Assembly: GCA_020352595.1 (NCBI GenBank)
Contig: CP070682.1
Location: 1,154,506 to 1,159,830, forward strand
Length of the DNA stretch: 5,325 nt
Direction: 5' to 3'
Source of the DNA: a bacterium
GTDB taxonomy: Bacteria > BMS3Abin14
Position numbers and translations under genes: made by a program. This document shows, piece by piece, positions 1-5,325 of this stretch. Numbering within the stretch: the first letter of the stretch is position 1; each line of letters begins with the position of its first letter. The notes beneath the pieces are model-generated. The model was not told the origin of the DNA. It searched no databases and saw only the letters and a list, made by a program, of their open reading frames with translations.

Positions 1-242
1 GCCGAGAGCGCGTCCACGCGGAACTCGTTCCCCCAGGTGACCAGGACGACTCCGCCCAGGACCTGCCAGGCCATGGCGAGGCCCATGGCTGTCATGGCGC
101 CGGAGGTCAGGACGGCCACCCATCCGGAGAAGCGGGACCCCAATCCCCGTCCGGCCAGGACGACGAACCCGGCCAGCAGGGGGATCAGGAACGAGGCGGC
201 CGGGAGGGCCGACGGCAGCTCGACCACAGGCAGGCTCGTCAT
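1..242 (-). CDS. hyfF: Second antiporter-type membrane subunit (HyfF/NuoM-like), 3' partial
   Basis: Only the first 80 codons are in the window; the gene runs off the left edge. The frame is open throughout and starts at ATG 242, which overlaps the HyfE-like stop (ATGA). GGGAG lies 8 nt upstream. The protein begins MTSLPVVELPSALPAASF. Two hydrophobic helices are seen at about 11-31 and 41-64. A segment ending EFRVDALS at 73-80 matches the F-x-D-A/G-L-S pattern found near the N-terminus of NuoL, NuoM, HyfB and HyfF proteins. Its place directly after hyfE is the same as hyfF in E. coli, which is the reason for the symbol; HyfD or another NuoL/M/N-type subunit is possible because the diagnostic channel helices are outside the window. 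It would give this complex at least two antiporter-type subunits. Confidence 0.8.
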   Translation of the reverse strand, partial: MTSLPVVELPSALPAASFLIPLLAGFVVLAGRGLGSRFSGWVAVLTSGAMTAMGLAMAWQVLGGVVLVTWGNEFRVDALS

Positions 243-913
243 CGTTGCAGCTCCCGCAACCGGAAGGTGTCAGTGGTACCGAACTCCTGGTACACCCCCT
301 CGATGACGTAGAGGAGGATGAAGACCGTGACCACCACCTCGGAAGCGATCCCGAAGAGGGCGGTCTCGGGGAGTCCCGGCGCGAGACTCACCAGGCTAAG
401 GTGCACCCCGTTCTCCAGCAGGCAGAGGCCTATAACCAGCTTCACCGCATCACGCCGGGTGAGCAGGGAGTAGAGCCCCAGGACGAAGACGGTGGAGGCC
501 ACCGCCAGGTTGGTGCGGAATACCTCCTCCTGGGCCAGGGGGGAGGGTGCCAGAAGATCTACCTGGCCGTGCGTAAGGCGGAAGAACCCGATCATGAGGG
601 CTGCCGCCACCACCACCGAGGGACCGAACCCCACCATGGGCCGCTCCTCCATCTCCTGCGTCCTCCGGATGTAGCGGAAGAGGAACCAGGGGATCAGGAT
701 GGCCTTGGTGATGAGAGCCGTCCCCGCCCACCAGTAGAGAGCGTGGTTCATCCTGGCGTAGCTCACCAGGAGGGCCACTATGAGGAGCGCCTGGGCCCCG
801 TAGGTCAACGCCGAGAGCCTGAGGCGCCGCAACTCCACGGTCAAAACCGAGGTGATCACCACCGTCAGGCTCAGGGTCCGGACCAGCTCCTCCGAAATGG
901 GAAGCGTGCTCAT
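239..913 (-). CDS. hyfE: HyfE-like membrane subunit with NuoK-like C-terminal half
   Basis: This is a 224-residue integral membrane protein, close to E. coli HyfE (216). Predicted helices lie at about 10-27, 34-54, 58-78, 97-113, 133-152, 155-178 and 184-206. The C-terminal half is NuoK/MrpC-like. RRDAVKLVIGLCLLENGVHL at 153-172 holds the in-membrane E167, and FGIASEVVVTVFILLYVI at 187-204 holds E192; these acidic residues are candidates for proton transfer. TALITKAILIPWFLFR at 65-80 is also typical of HyfE. The frame is open upstream as far as 1294, but that part lies over the ferredoxin gene. ATG 913 is chosen because it overlaps that gene's stop as ATGA and has GGAGG 6 nt upstream. HyfE occurs in Hyf-type but not Hyc-type complexes of E. 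coli, which suggests a larger, Hyf-like membrane arm. The stop overlaps the next start, again as ATGA. Confidence 0.92.
   Translation of the reverse strand: MSTLPISEELVRTLSLTVVITSVLTVELRRLRLSALTYGAQALLIVALLVSYARMNHALYWWAGTALITKAILIPWFLFRYIRRTQEMEERPMVGFGPSVVVAAALMIGFFRLTHGQVDLLAPSPLAQEEVFRTNLAVASTVFVLGLYSLLTRRDAVKLVIGLCLLENGVHLSLVSLAPGLPETALFGIASEVVVTVFILLYVIEGVYQEFGTTDTFRLRELQR
251..255 (-). promoter_or_regulatory. Shine-Dalgarno of hyfF, inside the hyfE coding end
   Basis: GGGAG lies 8 nt before ATG 242, within the RELQR codons that end the HyfE-like protein. It is weaker than the other SDs in the window, so translation of this gene may depend more on coupling through the ATGA overlap. Confidence 0.65.
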
Positions 914-1431
914 TGGCGCCCTCCATTTCCCCCGCTGCCGGCCGTGGCGGGCATGGACGGGGGCTCCGGCACCAGGGCTCCGGGGCGCACCCCCTCGTGG
1001 TCGGAGCGGAATCCTTGCACCAACAGGCGTTCCAGGGGCGTGGGCGCCGGGAAGCAGCGGCCGCAACGCTGGCAGGGGCCCATGAACACCTCCAGGGCCA
1101 GGACCATGTCGCCCCTGGCGTTCGTGGCCGTTTCGTACTGCTGGCTCATGAGGATGGCCCCCTCCGGGCAGACCTCCGCGCATCGACCGCAGTACGTGCA
1201 CCGAGCCCAGTGGAACTCCAGGCGGCGGGTAAGCTGCCCACTGTCCTGGATCAGGATGACTCCAGCCGGGCACACGTTGGCACACCCTCCGCATCCGAAG
1301 CAGAGGTCCGGGTCCACGACGATCTTCCCGCGGAAGCCAGGAACGGGGTCATGAGGCTCGAAGGGGTAGGGCAGCGTGACCCGCCCCGCACGGAGGCAGA
1401 TCAGCGCTTCCCGAAGCTTGCTAAGGAACAC
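910..1431 (-). CDS. hyfH: Ferredoxin-type [4Fe-4S] subunit of hydrogenase (HyfH/HycF/NuoI-like), GTG start
   Basis: This 173-residue electron-transfer subunit is expected to relay electrons between the hydrogenase small subunit and an outside donor or acceptor. It has two full [4Fe-4S] motifs: CFGCGGCANVCP at 44-55 (C44, C47, C50, C54) and CTYCGRCAEVCPEGA at 78-92 (C78, C81, C84, C88). The N-terminus has PYPFEP at 21-26 and FRGK at 33-36, as in HycF. A further CQRCGRC (C120, C123, C126) follows. This is the region where E. coli HycF also has extra cysteines, but the second cysteine-rich stretch of HycF is missing and the end is a Pro/Gly/Ser-rich tail from about 148. The start is GTG 1431, supported by AGGAGGTGA at 1435-1443 with 6 nt between GGAGG and GTG and by a 10-nt gap to the previous gene. 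The stop overlaps the next start as ATGA. NuoI is the alternative, less likely in this context. Confidence 0.93.
   Translation of the reverse strand: MFLSKLREALICLRAGRVTLPYPFEPHDPVPGFRGKIVVDPDLCFGCGGCANVCPAGVILIQDSGQLTRRLEFHWARCTYCGRCAEVCPEGAILMSQQYETATNARGDMVLALEVFMGPCQRCGRCFPAPTPLERLLVQGFRSDHEGVRPGALVPEPPSMPATAGSGGNGGRQ
919..924 (-). promoter_or_regulatory. Shine-Dalgarno of hyfE, inside the hyfH coding end
   Basis: GGAGGG has its GGAGG core 6 nt before ATG 913. It lies in the last codons of the ferredoxin gene, encoding part of its GNGGRQ tail. It decides the start of the HyfE-like gene against longer in-frame readings. Confidence 0.82.
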
Positions 1432-1434
1432 CGC

Positions 1435-1443
1435 TCACCTCCT
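1435..1443 (-). promoter_or_regulatory. Shine-Dalgarno that fixes the GTG start of hyfH
   Basis: AGGAGGTGA is a near-perfect match to the 16S anti-SD. Six nt separate GGAGG from GTG 1431. Its first two bases are the last two of the hyfC TAG stop. It is the best SD in the window and serves the only non-ATG start among the starts seen. Confidence 0.9.
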
Positions 1444-2359
1444 ACATCCCAATGACCGTGAAGGCCAGGGCGGCCAGGGAAGTAAAGGCCACCCCGAGAT
1501 AGTATCTCATGGCCTGCTCGATCCGGAGCCGGGGATTGACCACGTCAACCAAAGCTACGAGCACCAGGACCACCAAGACCTTGCCTAGCGAGAGGAGCAG
1601 GTCCACAGGCAGGAGCCCTACCCGAGGCCAGGGGAAGAACAGCTCCACGAGGAGCGTCGCGAACAAGAGCTGCTTGGCCCACAGCACCAGCTTGAAGAGG
1701 GCCAGGCGCGGTCCACTCTGCTCGATCAGGGGCCCTCCCATGATCTCCTGGTCGGCATCGGGAATGTCGAAAGGGAGCTTCCCGGCCTGAGCCTGCACCG
1801 CCAGGAACAGGGTGACCCCGGCGAGGATCATGCTGAGGCTCGGCCCGTTCTCCGCATTCCACTCCAAGATGCCGCCGGCCGAGAGGGTCTGGGCCTTCAT
1901 GGCCCCCACCACCAGGGCGACTGCCACCACTGGCTCCACAGAGAGGAGGGTCATCATCTCACGGGAGCTGCCCACGGAAGCGTAGGGGCTTCCGCTGGCG
2001 TATCCCGTGAGGATCAGGAGTACGGCGCTCACGGCCGCCACATAGACGATGACGACGATGTCCCCCGCGAATCCCAGCGGCGGCACCCCGCCCATCGGGA
2101 CCAGCGTGGCCAGAAGGAGGACGGAAGCCAGGGACAACGACGGGGCGGCGGCGTAGAGCACGCCGTGTGCGGTGCGCAGCTCATCTTTCCCCAGGAGTTT
2201 CAGGATGTCCAGGAAGGGCTGGGTGACAGGAGGGCCGATGCGGGAGTGGAGAGCCGCCTTCAGCTTCCGCAGGATCCCCTCGAAGAGCGGTGCGAGGAGG
2301 AGGACCACCGCGACGTTCAGGACGCAGAGGGCGAGGATGCCCAGGACGCGGAGCGTCAT
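1442..2359 (-). CDS. hyfC: NuoH/HyfC/HycD-like membrane subunit of group 4 hydrogenase
   Basis: This is a 305-residue polytopic inner-membrane protein of the complex I subunit 1 (NuoH) family, the anchor that joins the hydrogenase module to the ion-translocating arm. About eight hydrophobic helices are visible, beginning at about 3-25 and ending at about 284-304. Family motifs are SRIGPPVTQPFLDILKLLGK at 39-58, SREMMTLLSVEP at 132-143 and KLPFDIPDADQEIMGG at 194-209, followed by PLIEQSG at 210-216. The acidic residues D197, D201, E205 and E213 in this loop match those thought to connect the cofactor site to the membrane arm. NPRLRIEQAMRYY is at 275-287. The DIPDADQEI form is typical of hydrogenase HycD/HyfC/EchB-like proteins rather than of NuoH. 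The ATG overlaps the large-subunit stop by 4 nt, with AAGGAGG 6 nt upstream. It ends in TAG, whose last bases start the next gene's SD. Confidence 0.94.
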   Translation of the reverse strand: MTLRVLGILALCVLNVAVVLLLAPLFEGILRKLKAALHSRIGPPVTQPFLDILKLLGKDELRTAHGVLYAAAPSLSLASVLLLATLVPMGGVPPLGFAGDIVVIVYVAAVSAVLLILTGYASGSPYASVGSSREMMTLLSVEPVVAVALVVGAMKAQTLSAGGILEWNAENGPSLSMILAGVTLFLAVQAQAGKLPFDIPDADQEIMGGPLIEQSGPRLALFKLVLWAKQLLFATLLVELFFPWPRVGLLPVDLLLSLGKVLVVLVLVALVDVVNPRLRIEQAMRYYLGVAFTSLAALAFTVIGM

Positions 2360-4059
2360 GGCCGGCCTCCTTTTCCCCTGCCGAGGGCGTTTCGCGCCAG
2401 TTCCTCCAGCTCCTTACGCCGGTAGACTTTCCGGCGCCCGTCCCGGAGGTCCACGACCTCCATCCGCTCCGTGCAGGAAAAGCAGGGGTCCAGGCTCCCC
2501 ACGGTGATGGGGACGTCCGCGATGGACTGGCCCGCGACCATGGTCGGGACCGCCTGGAGGTTGGGGAAGGTAGGGGCCCTCACGCGCCAGCGGTACGGCC
2601 TGTCCTCCCCCCCCGTCTCGACGAAGTGGATCGCCTCCCCCCGGGGAGCCTCCACCGCCGAGACGCCTACGCGGCCCTCGGGGATCTCCCCAACCTCCGC
2701 CAGGATGGGACCCTCCGGGAGACCCGACACGATCTCCCGCATGAGGCGGATGGAGTCCTCCAGCTCGTCGACGCGCACCAGGAGCCGAGCCCAGGTATCC
2801 CCCTCCTCCTGTGTGCACAGGCGGGGCGGGAATTCGTCGTATGCCGCGTAGGGGTGATCCAGGCGGGCGTCGATGGGGACTCCGGACGCACGGGCCGGGG
2901 GGCCCACCACACAGAACTCCCGGGCCTTCTCCTCCGACAGGGTGCCCACGCCCCGGGTCCGGGCCAGGAGGGTCGTATCCCCGGCAATAGCCCGGCGCAC
3001 CTCTGCGATCTCCTGTGCTACGGTCTCCACCACCTCGATGATCCGTGGGATCGCCTCCGGAGAGATATCCCGGCGCACTCCACCCACCATGTTCATCCCG
3101 TAGGTCTTCCGGTTCCCGCTGATCATCTCCGTGAGCCACATGACCGGCTCCCGGATGCGCCACGTCTGCATGAGGACGGTGTCGAATCCCAGGATGTGGC
3201 CGGCGATGCCGAGCCAGAGGAGGTGCGAGTGGATGCGCTCCAGCTCCAGCATGAGGGATCGGATGCACTCGGCCCGGCGGGGAACGTCCAGTTCGACGGC
3301 CTTCTCCACCGCCTGGCAGTAGCAGGTGGAGTGGATGAACCCGCAGATCCCGCAGATGCGCTCAGCGATGAAGGGGATCTTGTCATAGGTGAGGACGCTG
3401 TCCCCCAGCTTCTCGATTCCCCGGTGGTTGTAGAACCCCCGGTAGTCACACCCCACGACGGTCTCCCCCTCCACGAAGAGGCGGAAGGACGCCGGCTCCT
3501 CGAGCACGGGGAAGAAGGGGCCCATCGGGAGGACGCTGGTCCCCTCGGGGGCCTCTGCCGGGGGCGGCGCCACGCCTTCCACCGAAGGAGGCCGGTAGTT
3601 GTAGGGGAAGTCCCGCCGAAGCGGGTGCAGCCCCTCGGGCCAGTCGTCGGGGAGTACCAGCCGCCTGGGGTCGGGGAGCCCATTCGCCGTAACGCCGATC
3701 ATGTCCTGGAACTCCCGTTCCGCCCAGCCGGCTCCCGGGATCAGGGGCGTGATGGAATCGATCCTCGCGTTGCTCTCGTCCACTGCGCAGCCCAACGCCA
3801 CGAAGAGCCGCTCGGAGTCGAAAGAGAAGAGGTGGACGATCCCGTACCCCCGGCCCTGGGGACGCTGATCGATCCCCACCGTAATCAGGAAGCGGGCTCC
3901 GAGCTCCTCCTTTACGGTTCGCGTGGCAGGGCGGATCTGCTCCGGGTCCACCTGGAGCCAGAGGAGGTCCGGCTCCAGCCTCCTCCCCTCGCGGAGCCCC
4001 GAGCCAATCCTCTCGCTGAGTGCCTCCAGGACCTGGGTGGCATAGCATTCGCTCGTCAT
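2356..4059 (-). CDS. hyfG: Group 4 [NiFe]-hydrogenase large subunit, NuoC-NuoD fusion (HycE/HyfG-like)
   Basis: This is the catalytic subunit of a membrane-bound hydrogenase (2H+ + 2e- <-> H2), facing the cytoplasm. It has 567 residues, almost the same as E. coli HycE (569). The N-terminal NuoC-like domain (about 1-155) shows AEREFQDMIGV at 113-123 and DDWPEGLHPLRRDFP at 138-152. The NuoD-like catalytic domain (about 180-550) has HRGIEKLG at 212-219. L1 is ERICGICGFIHS at 233-244 (C236, C239, H243). RKTYGMNMVGGVRRD is at 317-331, APRGE at 471-475, and L2 is SLDPCFSCTERM at 522-533 (C526, C529). All four cysteines expected to bind NiFe are present, so this is not a metal-free NuoD. After R532 a 35-residue basic tail follows, as in HycE, where a protease removes it during maturation. 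ATG 4059 is chosen because GGAGG lies 5 nt upstream. The stop overlaps the next start as ATGA. Subgroup 4a is favoured by the fusion but not proven. Confidence 0.96.
   Translation of the reverse strand: MTSECYATQVLEALSERIGSGLREGRRLEPDLLWLQVDPEQIRPATRTVKEELGARFLITVGIDQRPQGRGYGIVHLFSFDSERLFVALGCAVDESNARIDSITPLIPGAGWAEREFQDMIGVTANGLPDPRRLVLPDDWPEGLHPLRRDFPYNYRPPSVEGVAPPPAEAPEGTSVLPMGPFFPVLEEPASFRLFVEGETVVGCDYRGFYNHRGIEKLGDSVLTYDKIPFIAERICGICGFIHSTCYCQAVEKAVELDVPRRAECIRSLMLELERIHSHLLWLGIAGHILGFDTVLMQTWRIREPVMWLTEMISGNRKTYGMNMVGGVRRDISPEAIPRIIEVVETVAQEIAEVRRAIAGDTTLLARTRGVGTLSEEKAREFCVVGPPARASGVPIDARLDHPYAAYDEFPPRLCTQEEGDTWARLLVRVDELEDSIRLMREIVSGLPEGPILAEVGEIPEGRVGVSAVEAPRGEAIHFVETGGEDRPYRWRVRAPTFPNLQAVPTMVAGQSIADVPITVGSLDPCFSCTERMEVVDLRDGRRKVYRRKELEELARNALGRGKGGRP
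2366..2372 (-). promoter_or_regulatory. Shine-Dalgarno of hyfC, inside the hyfG coding end
   Basis: AAGGAGG lies 6 nt before ATG 2359. It is wholly inside the last codons of the large subunit, where it encodes part of the GKGGRP tail. Together with the ATGA overlap it indicates translational coupling. Confidence 0.85.
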
Positions 4060-4064
4060 GACTT

Positions 4065-4070
4065 CCTCCT
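4065..4070 (-). promoter_or_regulatory. Shine-Dalgarno of the large-subunit gene
   Basis: AGGAGG lies 5 nt before ATG 4059. It begins inside the TGA stop of the upstream antiporter-type gene, so ribosomes ending there are placed to reinitiate. This supports the chosen start. Confidence 0.85.
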
Positions 4071-5325
4071 CAGCTCCCCACGAGGAACAGGATGGCCACC
4101 ACCGCTATCACCCCCACGACCATCCAGAGGAGATAGACGTGGGGCACCCCCGTGTGGGTGCGGCTCACCACCTTGGCAGCCCGCTCCACCGCGTGGGCAA
4201 AAGGCAGGTAGAACCAGGCGTCGGGGTCCAGGATCCGGCGCACCGAGGCGGGAAACGTGGGAGCGCGCCAGGCGGCCTTCGGGTAGATTCCGCCGAACGC
4301 CTCCTTGAAGGGGCGGTAGAAGCTCCCCGGGGGATACCGGAACGTCTCCGGATTCACCTCCTCACCGCAGGTCCATACCCTGACGTCCTTTACGGAGGCC
4401 CCCCCGGCTTTCTGGAATCCCAGGTAGGAGAGTAGACCCAGGATCACCAGCGCGGCGGCCACCGGCAGGGGGGCCCAGATGGCCAGCTCCATCCCCGTCC
4501 GGGCCACGTCCAGGCCGGATCCGGCACCCAGGAGCATGCCGAGCTCCGGGACGCCCGACGCGGAAGGGAGGGACGCCACGGCACGCTGCACGAAGGTGAG
4601 GGGGAACATAGGGAAGAGCCCGAATCCGAGGCATGCCGTAGCCAGGACGACTTGGGGCACCTGCATGGAGAGGGGGACCTCACGCGGCGGATCGTCCCTC
4701 CTGGGCAATCCCAGGAACGTGCCGCCCAGGTACTTGAGGAAGGAGGCCAGCGTAACCAGCGAGATGAACATGGCTACGAGCGCCGCGACCGGGAGTAGCG
4801 TTGCCTCCCTCCCCCCGAGGATCCCGGTGGCGTACATGAGCCACTTGCTGGCGAAGCCGTTCAGGGGCGGGACGCCGGCAATCGCGAGGGACGCCACGAG
4901 GGCACATCCCGCTGTGACGGCCATGAACGCGCCCAGGCCGCCGGGAAGCGCGGCCAGGCTCCGGGTCCCTGTCCGGCACTCCACGGCTCCGGCGCCGAGG
5001 AAGAGACAGGACTTGTACAGCGAGTGGTTCAGCATGTGGAAGACGCCGGCCAGGAGTCCCAGGGCCCCCAGGAAGGGATCGGTCCTGAGGAGCACGAGTC
5101 CCATCCCGATGGCGAAGAACATGTATCCCACCTGCCCCACCACGTGGAACGACATGAGCCGCTTCGCATCATCCTGCTTCAGCGCCGTGAGGGTGCCGAC
5201 GAACAGGCTCGCTAGCCCATCCACCGCAACGACCCACCCCCACGTCTCCGTGGCACGCGAGAGAGGGAGGAACACGAGGAAGGTCTGCAGCAAGCCGTAG
5301 ACACCCAGCTTCGTCATCGCTCCGC
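4070..5325 (-). CDS. hyfB: Hydrogenase-4 antiporter-type membrane subunit (HyfB/NuoL-M-like), 5' partial
   Basis: This is the C-terminal part (about 418 residues) of a proton-conducting membrane subunit of the NuoL/NuoM/MrpD family. The frame is open to the window edge, and the methionine at 5317 is internal: it lies in the conserved GAMTKLGVYGLL helix, so the true start is beyond 5325. Numbering from that Met, the family lysine is K3. The LKQDDAKRLMSFH segment is at 46-58 and the NHSLYKSCLFLGAG segment at 97-110, with K102 the channel lysine. PPLNGFASKW is at 150-159, where K158 sits at the place of the NuoL-type terminal lysine. About seven or eight further hydrophobic helices follow. A soluble stretch at about 302-375 begins VWTCGEEVNP and resembles the HyfB/HycC C-terminal loop; a last helix (about 393-413) follows. 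It ends at TGA, 10 nt before the large-subunit gene. Its role is ion translocation coupled to hydrogenase turnover (inferred). HycC or another group 4 antiporter subunit is an alternative name. Confidence 0.9.
   Translation of the reverse strand, partial: GAMTKLGVYGLLQTFLVFLPLSRATETWGWVVAVDGLASLFVGTLTALKQDDAKRLMSFHVVGQVGYMFFAIGMGLVLLRTDPFLGALGLLAGVFHMLNHSLYKSCLFLGAGAVECRTGTRSLAALPGGLGAFMAVTAGCALVASLAIAGVPPLNGFASKWLMYATGILGGREATLLPVAALVAMFISLVTLASFLKYLGGTFLGLPRRDDPPREVPLSMQVPQVVLATACLGFGLFPMFPLTFVQRAVASLPSASGVPELGMLLGAGSGLDVARTGMELAIWAPLPVAAALVILGLLSYLGFQKAGGASVKDVRVWTCGEEVNPETFRYPPGSFYRPFKEAFGGIYPKAAWRAPTFPASVRRILDPDAWFYLPFAHAVERAAKVVSRTHTGVPHVYLLWMVVGVIAVVAILFLVGS

Noticed and set aside
914..1294. 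Extending the HyfE-like protein upstream to a start at 1294 (351 residues).
   Set aside because: The added part lies over the ferredoxin gene in another frame and has no family similarity. ATG 913 has a good SD and an ATGA overlap and gives the usual HyfE length.
245..1354. A 369-codon open frame on the plus strand opposite hyfE and hyfH.
   Set aside because: It is antisense to two well-supported genes, with low-complexity composition and no motif. It is a shadow of GC-rich coding DNA.
1432..1441. A promoter or terminator in the 10-nt gaps at 1432-1441 and 4060-4069.
   Set aside because: Each gap is too short and is filled by the SD and spacer of the next gene. No hairpin with a T-run is visible.
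2290..4308. A 672-codon open frame on the plus strand opposite the large-subunit gene.
   Set aside because: It lies antisense to a gene with clear family motifs. Its translation is rich in R, G, P, H and E with no recognisable domain, as expected for shadow frames in GC-rich DNA.
5315..5317. Treating the ATG at 5317 as the true start of the antiporter-type gene.
   Set aside because: The frame stays open to the window edge, and this Met is inside a conserved transmembrane segment found well into NuoL/M-family proteins.
1..5325. Reading the cluster as ordinary NADH:quinone oxidoreductase (complex I).
   Set aside because: The large subunit has the NiFe cysteine pairs and a cleavable-type tail, and hyfE- and hyfC-type sequences are present. 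These are hydrogenase features; no NuoE/F/G/J/A-type gene is seen.

Overview
This is one uninterrupted stretch of a bacterial operon, read entirely on the minus strand (right to left). It encodes a membrane-bound group 4 [NiFe]-hydrogenase of the Hyf/Hyc (formate hydrogenlyase, hydrogenase-4) type, related to respiratory complex I. The DNA is GC-rich (about two thirds G+C by eye, not counted). Shine-Dalgarno (SD) sequences are strong and genes overlap as ATGA, which points to a GC-rich bacterium. I cannot name a phylum from this window.

Layout in transcription order: (1) the C-terminal part of a NuoL/NuoM/HyfB-like antiporter-type subunit, 5325-4070, with its 5' end outside the window; (2) the hydrogenase large subunit, a NuoC-NuoD fusion like HycE/HyfG, 4059-2356; (3) a NuoH/HyfC/HycD-like membrane anchor, 2359-1442; (4) a NuoI/HyfH/HycF-like ferredoxin subunit with two [4Fe-4S] motifs, 1431-910, starting at GTG; (5) a HyfE-like membrane subunit with a NuoK-like C-terminal half, 913-239; (6) the N-terminal 80 residues of a second NuoL/M-type subunit (HyfF-like), 242-1, running off the left edge. 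Junctions are either 10-nt gaps or 4-nt ATGA overlaps, and every start has an SD. There is no non-coding stretch over 10 nt, and I see no RNA gene, mobile element, repeat array or terminator.

How the parts fit: the large subunit keeps both CxxC pairs that bind the NiFe centre, so it should be a real hydrogenase rather than a complex I-like relative that has lost the metal site. The ferredoxin subunit would pass electrons between the small subunit and an outside partner. HyfC-, HyfE-, HyfB- and HyfF-like subunits form the membrane arm, expected to couple H2 chemistry to proton or sodium movement. The small subunit (NuoB/HyfI-like, carrying the proximal cluster) and any formate dehydrogenase or HyfA-like protein are not in the window and would have to lie outside it.

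I found no clearly unprecedented system. The most interesting points are the intact active site with a predicted HycI-type cleavable tail, C-terminal tails whose codons double as the next gene's SD, an extra CxxCxxC in the ferredoxin subunit, and a gene order unlike that of E. coli hyf.
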